DNA from: an uncultured Cellvibrio sp.
GTDB taxonomy: Bacteria > Pseudomonadota > Gammaproteobacteria > Pseudomonadales > Cellvibrionaceae
Assembly (NCBI GenBank): GCA_946481095.1
Contig: CAMLML010000129.1
Coordinates: forward strand, 1-6,342
Direction of reading: 5' to 3'
DNA: 6,342 nt
In this document: positions 1-4,823 of the stretch, one piece after another
Numbering within the stretch: position 1 is the first letter of the stretch
How the letters are laid out: each line of letters starts with the position of its first letter
Translations under genes and position numbers: made by a program
Notes under the pieces: model-generated
What the model saw: the letters and a program-made list of their open reading frames with translations, nothing else
Databases searched by the model: none
Told to the model about the DNA's origin: nothing

Positions 1-40
1 GAACCTACTACCGAAATTTTTATTTTTAATTTAAAATAAA

Positions 41-73
41 TTGTCGGAAGTCGCTGCGCTCTTCCAACCTACA
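41..73. repeat. REP-like palindromic repeat, possible ruvX terminator
   Basis: The arms GTCGGAAG (43-50) and CTTCCAAC (61-68) pair over 8 bp with one G/T wobble, around the 10-nt loop TCGCTGCGCT; the flanks are TT and CTACA. A palindrome ending in CAACCTACA with a TCGCT-CGCT centre is the style of dispersed REP-type repeats common in gammaproteobacteria and often linked to REP-associated (RAYT) transposases. Only one full copy is visible, so 'repeat' rests on resemblance. Read on the minus strand, the hairpin follows ruvX and is followed by an AT-rich stretch (about 11-42), so it could also work as an intrinsic terminator. The ruvX stop codon (71-69) lies inside the element. GAACCTAC at 1-8 resembles the tail of another copy, but too little is visible to call it. 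Confidence 0.6.
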
Positions 74-497
74 CATTTGCCAACCAATCTTCCAACAAAA
101 TTCTCGCCGCAATTGAATCCACGGGATTATTTTTATAATCGCGTGAACCTTTTTGCTCGATAACTTCGCCTTTTGCGGCAAAGCTGGTTAGTCGCTCATC
201 AATCATTTCAACTTTTACGCCGAAACGTCCATGAATTCGATTAGCAAATTTTTTGGCGCGAACACTGAGTTCGCTTTCACTGCCATCCATATTGAGTGGC
301 AAACCAACCAGCACCAAATCAGGTTTGAATTCTTGCAATAATTTTTCGATCTGATTCCAATCGGGTATGCCGTCTTTAGCTTTTAATCCGGGCAAGCTAC
401 TGGCAGTTTTGGTGATGGTTTGTGCGGAGGCGACACCAATATTTTTGGTGCCGTAATCAAACGCGATTAATCGGGTGATATTTTTTGTATCAGGCAT
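69..497 (-). CDS. ruvX: RuvX/YqgF, RNase H-fold nuclease (putative Holliday junction resolvase, 16S rRNA 5'-end processing)
   Basis: This 142-residue cytoplasmic protein has the usual length of the YqgF/RuvX family. Visible motifs are FDYGTKNIGVA (13-23, catalytic Asp14 of the RNase H fold), VGLPLNMDGS (64-73), DERLTS (100-105, acidic Glu101) and a final acidic site in VDSIAA (Asp127). The family is annotated as a Holliday junction resolvase; E. coli YqgF has been linked to maturation of the 16S rRNA 5' end and the protein is near-essential in several bacteria. All expected acidic residues are present, so it should be active. The ATG overlaps the end of yqgE by 8 nt, which suggests coupled translation, and no strong Shine-Dalgarno is seen. 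The TAG stop is formed by the REP-like element downstream. In pseudomonads pyr genes follow; here the window ends first. Confidence 0.95.
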   Translation of the reverse strand: MPDTKNITRLIAFDYGTKNIGVASAQTITKTASSLPGLKAKDGIPDWNQIEKLLQEFKPDLVLVGLPLNMDGSESELSVRAKKFANRIHGRFGVKVEMIDERLTSFAAKGEVIEQKGSRDYKNNPVDSIAARILLEDWLANV

Positions 498-1086
498 GCC
501 CGGCAGAACCCGACATTAATTGCAAATCAATGCCAAGAGAACGGGCTGCTTGTGCCCAACGTTTGTCCACGGGTGTATGAAAAATAATATTTTTGTCTGC
601 AGGAACGGTTAGCCAGGAATTGGCCGCAATTTCAGATTCCAATTGACCTTCGCCCCAACCGGCATAACCCAGGGAAATTAAAAAATCCTGCGGCCCGTTG
701 CCTTCTGCCATTGCAGCAATAATATCGCGCGATACGGTCAAACTGATTTCATCTGACACTTTCAAGGTGGTTTGCCACTGTGTTTCACTTGAGTGCAACA
801 CAAATCCACGTTCAGGCTGTACCGGCCCACCCGCCATCACAATTTGCTCGCCGTAACTGGCATTATCTTCCAATTGCATTTGTGCAAAAATTTCTTTTAA
901 TTGCATTGGCGTCGCGGTATTAATCACAACACCCATAGCACCTTTATCACTGTGTTCACAAATGTAAGTTACTGTGTGTGAAAACGAAGGATCGGCCATT
1001 CCGGGCATGGCAATCAAAAAATGATCGCGCAAACTGCCTGGCGTCAATTCTTCTATTTGCGTTAAAAAATCCAGATCATGATTCAT
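490..1086 (-). CDS. yqgE: YqgE/AlgH family protein (DUF179)
   Basis: This 198-residue protein has the conserved UPF0301/DUF179 signatures: HFLIAMPGMADPSFSHTVTY (22-41), ICEHSDKGAMGVVIN (42-56), GGPVQPERGFVLH (86-98) and GYAGWGEGQLE (140-150) followed by NSWL. Its biochemical role is not established; the P. aeruginosa member is called AlgH from an old link to alginate regulation. It has no signal peptide or membrane segment. The reading frame continues upstream to an ATG at 1203, but I chose 1086 because the family motif begins about 20 residues after it, the total matches the usual 185-200, and the longer form would overlap the TonB gene by 113 nt. With this start the TonB-gene TAA is only 4 nt upstream and there is no clear Shine-Dalgarno, which fits termination-reinitiation. 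Its end overlaps ruvX by 8 nt. Confidence 0.93.
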   Translation of the reverse strand: MNHDLDFLTQIEELTPGSLRDHFLIAMPGMADPSFSHTVTYICEHSDKGAMGVVINTATPMQLKEIFAQMQLEDNASYGEQIVMAGGPVQPERGFVLHSSETQWQTTLKVSDEISLTVSRDIIAAMAEGNGPQDFLISLGYAGWGEGQLESEIAANSWLTVPADKNIIFHTPVDKRWAQAARSLGIDLQLMSGSAGHA

Positions 1087-1090
1087 AAAA

Positions 1091-2041
1091 TTAATTTGCT
1101 GTTGTGGTAATCGAACTTTCCTTACCGGTAATTTCAAAATTCCAGGTACGGATGATTTGCAATCTATCGGCATGTTTACGAATTTCTGCAGGAAAGGGTG
1201 CATAGGGCGCCGCCAGACGCACTATTTGTCTGGCGGCATCATCCAATAAACGCTTACCGGATGACTGCATCACTTTCACTTCAAAAACCGAACCATCCGG
1301 ATTAATGGTCACTGATAATCTTAATTGACCCGTAATACGACGATTCAGCGCTTCACGCGGATAATTGCGATTGCCGACCTGCTCAATTTTGGTACTCCAG
1401 TCATGCAGATATTTTGCATCATAAGTCGCTTTGGTGGATACCGAAGTCAAGGTACGAATACGCGGACGCTTTGCATATTCCTGGCGCTGCTTATCCAGTT
1501 TTGCCTGCAAACTGGCAAGATCATCGACTTCCAATAATTGTTCTTCTTTTGCTCCCTCAATTTTTTCTTCCTGTATATCGGGGTCAGGATTTTTTTGCTT
1601 GCTGACTTTGTTGTCAGTCGTGGACTTTGTTGTCACCACAATTTTTTGCTTATCCGCTTTATCGGCTGCTTTTTGTTGTTGGGGAACAGGATTCACCTTG
1701 CGAATTTGCGCATCGGCGAATTGTGCCCGTTGGTCTGTTGTCAGTTGTTTGGCTTCATCAATAGTGCCACTGGCTTCCTGATTATGTTGCGCCAAAAAGT
1801 CAGCTTGTTCCGGAGTCAATGCATCTTTATGGGTTGCCAGGGTGATGTCGATTGTGTGTGAAGTTTTATCGGGTTCAGGCAATGTAAATCCAATTTTCAA
1901 TATCAAAAATGCGTGCACTACCACAGCAACAAACAAAGTAAATACCAAGCGATCGCCTGCATCCACTTTTAATGGCTTATCAACTGCAGTTTGTGTTGCC
2001 GCAGTTTCCGTAATTTTTTCTTGTGGCCTGTTTCTACTCAC
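1091..2041 (-). CDS. tonB3: TonB-family energy transducer (TonB3-like)
   Basis: This 316-residue inner-membrane protein has TonB layout: a cytoplasmic tail of about 30 residues, one membrane segment (about 31-52, with His43 in VVVHAFLIL, comparable to the functional His of the TonB membrane helix), a long charged, Gln/Lys-rich periplasmic linker (about 53-205) with a likely helical stretch at 171-193, and a C-terminal TonB domain (about 212-303) with NRNYPREAL and TINPDGSVFEVKVMQSSG. The linker lacks the Pro-Glu/Pro-Lys repeats of classical TonB. Known TonBs couple ExbB/ExbD proton-motive energy to outer-membrane receptors; no exbB/exbD or receptor gene is nearby. Position between gshB and yqgE equals P. 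aeruginosa tonB3 (PA0406), reported to be needed for normal twitching and pilus assembly; the orthology is inferred from synteny and architecture. The start is GTG, 3 nt after gshB. Confidence 0.88.
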   Translation of the reverse strand: MSRNRPQEKITETAATQTAVDKPLKVDAGDRLVFTLFVAVVVHAFLILKIGFTLPEPDKTSHTIDITLATHKDALTPEQADFLAQHNQEASGTIDEAKQLTTDQRAQFADAQIRKVNPVPQQQKAADKADKQKIVVTTKSTTDNKVSKQKNPDPDIQEEKIEGAKEEQLLEVDDLASLQAKLDKQRQEYAKRPRIRTLTSVSTKATYDAKYLHDWSTKIEQVGNRNYPREALNRRITGQLRLSVTINPDGSVFEVKVMQSSGKRLLDDAARQIVRLAAPYAPFPAEIRKHADRLQIIRTWNFEITGKESSITTTAN

Positions 2042-2044
2042 AAA

Positions 2045-2998
2045 TTATTTGCTCTGCAAACGCTTTTTAATGGCTTTGATCAAGCGACCGCCTATATCGG
2101 TGTTATAGGCTTTATCGATTTCACGGGCGCAGGTAGGACTGGTGACATTAATTTCCGTCAGATAGTCCCCGATTACATCCAGCCCCACAAACAACAGCCC
2201 CTTTTCTTTCAACACAGGTGCTACCTGTTCAACTATCCAATAATCCTGTGACATCAGTGGCTGTGCAACTCCCCTGCCACCAGCCGCCAGATTACCACGG
2301 GTTTCTCCCTTGGCTGGAATGCGTGCAAGACAATAGGGGACAGGCTCACCATCCACCACCAGTATACGTTTATCACCTTCGGATATTTCCGGGATATAGC
2401 GTTGAGCCATGATGGTTTGCTGACCCGAATTAGTCAGGGTTTCCAATATCACCCCCAAATTGGGATCGTCATGCCGACAACGAAAAATCCGGCTGCCACC
2501 CATACCATCAAGTGGCTTGTAGATAACATCGCCATACTGCTGATGAAACTCCCGCAAAGACAGCATATCGCGCGACACCAACAGCGGCGGGCAACACTGC
2601 GGAAATTGGGTGGCAAAGATTTTTTCATTGCAATCGCGCAGGCTACGAGGATCATTAACCACCAGAGCACCCTGTTTTTGTGCGGCTTCAAGAATATAAG
2701 TGCTGTAAATATATTCATTGTCAAAGGGTGGATCCTTGCGCATCAGGATCACATCCAGATCCCCTAATTTAATTTCTTGGCTAATTCCAAGATGAAACCA
2801 GGAATCTGGACTATCCTTCACTGTAAGGTTGCGGACATTGGCATAAGCCTCTGATTGCCGGAGGTACAAATCCGCCTGTTCCATGTAGTAAAGTCGCCAG
2901 CCCTGAGCCTGGGCAGCCAGCAAAAGTGCGAGGGTGGTGTCTTTGTGGTACTTGATGTCGGCGATGGGATCCATCACCACACCGAGGGAAATAGACAT
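2045..2998 (-). CDS. gshB: Glutathione synthetase
   Basis: GshB catalyses the second step of glutathione synthesis: gamma-glutamylcysteine + glycine + ATP to glutathione, ADP and phosphate, in the cytoplasm. The 317 residues match the bacterial family (about 315). Visible are the N-terminal domain start LGVVMDPIADI (5-15), MRKDPPFDNEY (86-96), NDPRSLRDCNEK (115-126), the ATP-grasp segment KPLDGMGGSRIFR (161-173), GDKRIL (208-213), the glycine-rich loop GETRGNLAAGGRGVA (231-245) and the Mg/ATP-binding end VGLDVIGDYLTEINVTSPT (271-289). No key residue appears to be missing. The ATG is fixed by an in-frame TGA four codons upstream (3010-3008). Only a weak purine stretch (TGAG) lies before it, so initiation may be inefficient. 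It is the first gene of the minus-strand operon and diverges from pilG. Confidence 0.97.
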   Translation of the reverse strand: MSISLGVVMDPIADIKYHKDTTLALLLAAQAQGWRLYYMEQADLYLRQSEAYANVRNLTVKDSPDSWFHLGISQEIKLGDLDVILMRKDPPFDNEYIYSTYILEAAQKQGALVVNDPRSLRDCNEKIFATQFPQCCPPLLVSRDMLSLREFHQQYGDVIYKPLDGMGGSRIFRCRHDDPNLGVILETLTNSGQQTIMAQRYIPEISEGDKRILVVDGEPVPYCLARIPAKGETRGNLAAGGRGVAQPLMSQDYWIVEQVAPVLKEKGLLFVGLDVIGDYLTEINVTSPTCAREIDKAYNTDIGGRLIKAIKKRLQSK

Positions 2999-3073
2999 AG
3001 GAGATGCTCATTTACGAATGTGGAAACTGCGCAACCTTAAGACCAGATGCAATTGAAAGCAAGAACAGGCGTC

Positions 3074-3087
3074 ACAGAATATTCTGT
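3074..3087. promoter_or_regulatory. 14-bp perfect palindrome, candidate operator
   Basis: ACAGAATATTCTGT is a perfect inverted repeat with no spacer; symmetry stops at 3073/3088. It overlaps the proposed gshB -10, a position where a dimeric regulator would repress. The halves are ACAG...CTGT, the reverse of a LexA box (CTGT...ACAG), so I do not assign it to LexA. No regulator can be named from sequence. Confidence 0.35.
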
Positions 3088-3103
3088 ACTAAAAATTATT
3101 CAA
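3076..3103 (-). promoter_or_regulatory. Candidate sigma-70 promoter of the gshB operon
   Basis: On the minus strand, TTGAAT (3103-3098) and TATTCT (3081-3076) are separated by 16 nt and match the -35 and -10 consensus at 4 of 6 positions each. A start site near 3069 would leave a leader of about 70 nt before gshB. The -10 lies inside a 14-bp palindrome. This is pattern matching only, and other AT-rich hexamers nearby could serve. Confidence 0.3.
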
Positions 3104-3146
3104 GACGAACAGATTGCTCATATATTCAAAAGCTTATGGCGAAACC

Positions 3147-3176
3147 TTAAAAACTGTGTTAAAAGTTTGTTATAAC
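3147..3176 (+). promoter_or_regulatory. Candidate promoter of the pilGHIJ operon
   Basis: An extended -10, TGT followed by TATAAC (3168-3176, 5 of 6 to TATAAT), is preceded by TTAAAA (3147-3152, 4 of 6 to TTGACA) at a spacing of 18 nt. A start near 3183 would give pilG a leader of about 107 nt that contains all three arms of the structure at 3208-3256. The extended -10 makes this the best plus-strand candidate in the intergenic region; it is unproven. Confidence 0.4.
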
Positions 3177-3207
3177 TAAATCTGGCAGTTACTATCAGCA
3201 GATTTAT

Positions 3208-3256
3208 AACCGACTGAACACCTCCGTCGGTTTTGATACACCTAAAAAAAACCGAC
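3208..3256 (+). promoter_or_regulatory. pilG 5' leader with mutually exclusive hairpins
   Basis: Three arms are visible: A = AACCGAC (3208-3214), B = GTCGGTTTT (3226-3234) and C = AAAACCGAC (3248-3256). B can pair perfectly with A over 7 bp (loop 11 nt) or with C over 9 bp (loop 13 nt), but not with both. In the B:C form the loop holds ATACAC (3236-3241), complementary to GTGTAT (3286-3291), which includes the first two bases of the pilG ATG; this could form a pseudoknot covering the start. A:B followed by four T is too weak to call a terminator. That it is a regulatory switch is inference. Confidence 0.4.
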
Positions 3257-3289
3257 AATCAACCCTGATGAAGAATGCAAGGTCAGTGT

Positions 3290-3685
3290 ATGGAAGTAAC
3301 TTACGAAAGTCTCAAAGTGATGGTCATCGACGACAGTAAAACCATCCGTCGCACCGCCGAAACCCTACTCAAAAAAGCCGGTTGCATGGTTATAACCGCA
3401 ACTGATGGTTTTGATGCCCTGGCAAAAATTGCCGATACCCGCCCCGACATTATTTTTGTGGACATCATGATGCCACGACTTGATGGTTACCAAACCTGTG
3501 CGCTGATCAAAAACAACAGCGAATTCAAGACGACACCGGTCATTATGTTATCCAGTAAAGACGGGCTTTTTGACAAGGCCAAAGGGCGTATTGTGGGATC
3601 GGATCAATACCTCACCAAACCTTTCAGCAAAAGTGAGTTGCTGGGTGCAATCGAGGCCCATGTTCCTCATTTGAAAGCCTCTTGA
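3290..3685 (+). CDS. pilG: Type IV pilus response regulator PilG (CheY-like)
   Basis: This 131-residue cytoplasmic protein is a single receiver domain without an output domain. Visible are the acidic pair Asp14/Asp15 in MVIDDS, phospho-acceptor Asp58 in FVDIMMPRLDGYQTC (56-70), the switch Ser88 in IMLSSKD and Lys110 in LTKPFSK. In Pseudomonas, PilG is phosphorylated by the kinase ChpA and promotes pilus extension and CyaB-dependent cAMP synthesis. I chose ATG 3290 over an in-frame ATG at 3275 because AAGGT (3279-3283) lies at a proper distance from 3290 and because MEVTYESLKVMVIDD matches the N-terminal length of known PilG. It is the first gene of the operon and carries a leader with alternative hairpins. 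Its last codons and stop are tandemly duplicated just downstream. Confidence 0.96.
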   Translation: MEVTYESLKVMVIDDSKTIRRTAETLLKKAGCMVITATDGFDALAKIADTRPDIIFVDIMMPRLDGYQTCALIKNNSEFKTTPVIMLSSKDGLFDKAKGRIVGSDQYLTKPFSKSELLGAIEAHVPHLKAS

Positions 3686-3705
3686 GTGAAAAGCCTCTTG
3701 AGTTA
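3674..3705 (+). repeat. 16-nt tandem duplication over the pilG stop codon
   Basis: AAAGCCTCTTGAGTGA (3674-3689) is followed directly by AAAGCCTCTTGAGTTA (3690-3705), identical at 15 of 16 positions. The first unit encodes the last residues and TGA stop of pilG. If the TGA were read through, six further codons (VKSLLS) would follow before TAA at 3704-3706. It looks like a recent replication-slippage duplication. Confidence 0.85.
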
Positions 3706-3711
3706 ATTCGA

Positions 3712-3765
3712 GGATGTAGGAAACATCCCGATGGCACAGTTAGGGACGCATCCTGTTAAATGCGT
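3712..3765 (+). other. Two small hairpins in the pilG-pilH spacer
   Basis: GGATGT (3712-3717) and ACATCC (3723-3728) form a 6-bp stem with a 5-nt loop. ACGCAT (3746-3751) and ATGCGT (3760-3765) form a 6-bp stem with an 8-nt loop, ending 11 nt before the pilH Shine-Dalgarno. Neither has a T-tract, so they are not terminators; they may affect mRNA processing or stability. The 100-nt spacer has no other gene. Confidence 0.3.
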
Positions 3766-3785
3766 TAATGTCCTTTGGAGTGATT

Positions 3786-4148
3786 ATGGCTCGTGTATTG
3801 ATTATTGATGATTCGCCCACTGAAACCTACAAATTGACCAGTATTCTGGAAAAAAACGGGCACGCAGTTGTAACTGCCGACAATGCCGAAGCCGGTATTG
3901 CCCTGGCGAAAAAAGAATTGCCGGATTTGGTACTGATGGACGTGGTAATGCCTGGCTTGAATGGTTTTCAGGCAACGCGACAGCTGACCAAAACGCCTGA
4001 AACAGCTCACATCCCCGTGATAATGGTAACTACCAAAGATCAACAAACAGACAGGGTATGGGGAATGCGTCAGGGTGCCAAAGCTTATTTATCCAAGCCG
4101 ATTGATCCTGCCCTGTTAATGGCGACCATGGCTGAAGTACTCAAATAA
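3786..4148 (+). CDS. pilH: Type IV pilus response regulator PilH (CheY-like)
   Basis: This 120-residue single receiver domain has Asp8/Asp9 in LIIDDSPTE, phospho-acceptor Asp52 in LMDVVMPGLNGFQATRQL (50-67), switch Thr82/Thr83 in VTTKD and Lys104 in LSKP. The NGFQATRQLTK segment is typical of PilH. In the Chp system PilH is the second CheY-like target of ChpA; it is linked to pilus retraction or to draining phosphate from the kinase, and opposes PilG. It acts in the cytoplasm. The ATG at 3786 follows GGAGT (3777-3781) at good spacing, and MARVLIIDDS is the usual PilH beginning; an in-frame ATG at 3768 would add six residues without a suitable ribosome site. It is separated from pilG by an unusually roomy 100 nt and from pilI by 66 nt. 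Confidence 0.96.
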   Translation: MARVLIIDDSPTETYKLTSILEKNGHAVVTADNAEAGIALAKKELPDLVLMDVVMPGLNGFQATRQLTKTPETAHIPVIMVTTKDQQTDRVWGMRQGAKAYLSKPIDPALLMATMAEVLK

Positions 4149-4170
4149 ATTGATAAAAATACAGGTTGAA

Positions 4171-4196
4171 CGGGACAGTCTTGTGACTCTTGCCCG
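4171..4196 (+). other. Bulged hairpin in the pilH-pilI spacer
   Basis: CGGG (4171-4174) pairs with CCCG (4193-4196), CA (4176-4177) with TG (4191-4192), and GTC (4178-4180) with GAC (4185-4187), around the loop TTGT; A4175 and TCT (4188-4190) bulge out. That is nine pairs with two bulges. There is no T-tract. It ends 8 nt before the GGAAAG (4205-4210) that precedes pilI. Confidence 0.25.
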
Positions 4197-4214
4197 ACGG
4201 TGATGGAAAGTCTT

Positions 4215-4757
4215 ATGTCAGTAGCAGAATCGGCCTTCGAAGCTCTTGTAACCCTGGCTCAACAAAGCCGGGCTGCAGCTCGGGGCTTGCCCGCCCAGGC
4301 AGATATTCGCCCACAGTGGAGCGGAATAGGTTTTTCACTCATGGGAAGTCGTTTTGTTTCCCCCATGGGTGAGGTCTCTGAAATGCTTGAAGTACCCAGC
4401 TATACCCATTTACCCGGTGTTCAACCCTGGGTTAAAGGAGTTGCCAACGTTCGCGGACGCTTGCTGCCCCTGTTTGATATGGGTGTCTTTTTTGGTGACC
4501 GCTTGTTGGGTTCACGCAAGCAGCGTCGAGTATTAATACTGGAGACTGATGTGCTCTACTCAGGCCTGATCGTCGATGAGGTGCTGGGAATGCAACACTT
4601 TCCAATGGATGAATACAGTTATCAGCCTGGCAAAATTGCGGATTCGATCCAACCTTTTGTCACAGGTAGCTATGCTCAGGGAGGTGAAGTGTGGTCGGTT
4701 TTTCGTCCGGCCTTACTCGCTGAAGATCTTCGTTTTACCAATGCGGCAAAAACTTAA
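4215..4757 (+). CDS. pilI: Type IV pilus chemotaxis adaptor PilI (CheW-like)
   Basis: This 180-residue cytoplasmic protein is a single CheW domain, the length known for PilI (about 178). Conserved stretches are SGIGFSLMGSRFVSPMGEV (36-54), LPGVQPWVKGVANVRGRLLP (66-85), QRRVLILE (103-110) and GLIVDEVLGMQHFPMD (117-132). CheW proteins link chemoreceptors to the histidine kinase; here PilI should join PilJ to ChpA, and it is needed for twitching in Pseudomonas. I chose ATG 4215, which follows GGAAAG (4205-4210) by 4 nt and gives MSVAESAFEALV, close to the known PilI beginning. In-frame GTG 4200 and ATG 4203 would add only a few residues and cannot be fully excluded. It has no signal peptide or membrane segment. 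Confidence 0.95.
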   Translation: MSVAESAFEALVTLAQQSRAAARGLPAQADIRPQWSGIGFSLMGSRFVSPMGEVSEMLEVPSYTHLPGVQPWVKGVANVRGRLLPLFDMGVFFGDRLLGSRKQRRVLILETDVLYSGLIVDEVLGMQHFPMDEYSYQPGKIADSIQPFVTGSYAQGGEVWSVFRPALLAEDLRFTNAAKT

Positions 4758-4768
4758 CCCGGATTAAC

Positions 4769-4784
4769 CTGCAGTTTTCTGCAG
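4769..4784 (+). other. Hairpin in the pilI-pilJ spacer
   Basis: CTGCAG (4769-4774), TTTT (4775-4778), CTGCAG (4779-4784): because CTGCAG is its own reverse complement, this is both a direct and an inverted repeat and can fold into a 6-bp stem with a UUUU tetraloop. It is followed by an A-rich stretch, not a T-tract on the plus strand, so it is not an intrinsic terminator for pilI. It starts 12 nt after the pilI stop. Confidence 0.35.
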
Positions 4785-4823
4785 ACAAGAAAAAACATCG
4801 TGTGCTGGTTCAGGAGTGTGTAG

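Noticed and set aside
1087..1203. Longer yqgE form starting at 1203
   Set aside because: The extra 39 residues lie inside the TonB-like gene's 3' coding region and are not part of the family. The ATG at 1086 gives the usual length.
1325..2767. Several plus-strand open frames of 60-120 codons inside the tonB-like and gshB genes
   Set aside because: They lie antisense to clearly recognised genes, overlap each other, and show no family motifs or credible ribosome sites. They are shadows of the real frames.
2811..3011. Overlapping minus-strand frame starting at 3011 (also MSIS...), 13 nt upstream of the gshB start
   Set aside because: It runs out of frame within gshB and encodes nothing recognisable. 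The shared MSIS start is probably chance; a tiny role as an upstream decoy start cannot be tested here.
3219..3225. CACCTCC in the pilG leader, identical to the 16S rRNA anti-Shine-Dalgarno core
   Set aside because: It could pair with a strong ribosome site, but the pilG site is only AAGGT. On the minus strand it reads GGAGGTG, with no gene behind it. Most likely coincidence.
3208..3234. A:B hairpin as an intrinsic terminator or attenuator
   Set aside because: The stem is only 7 bp and is followed by just four T residues before GATAC, which is too weak to call a terminator.
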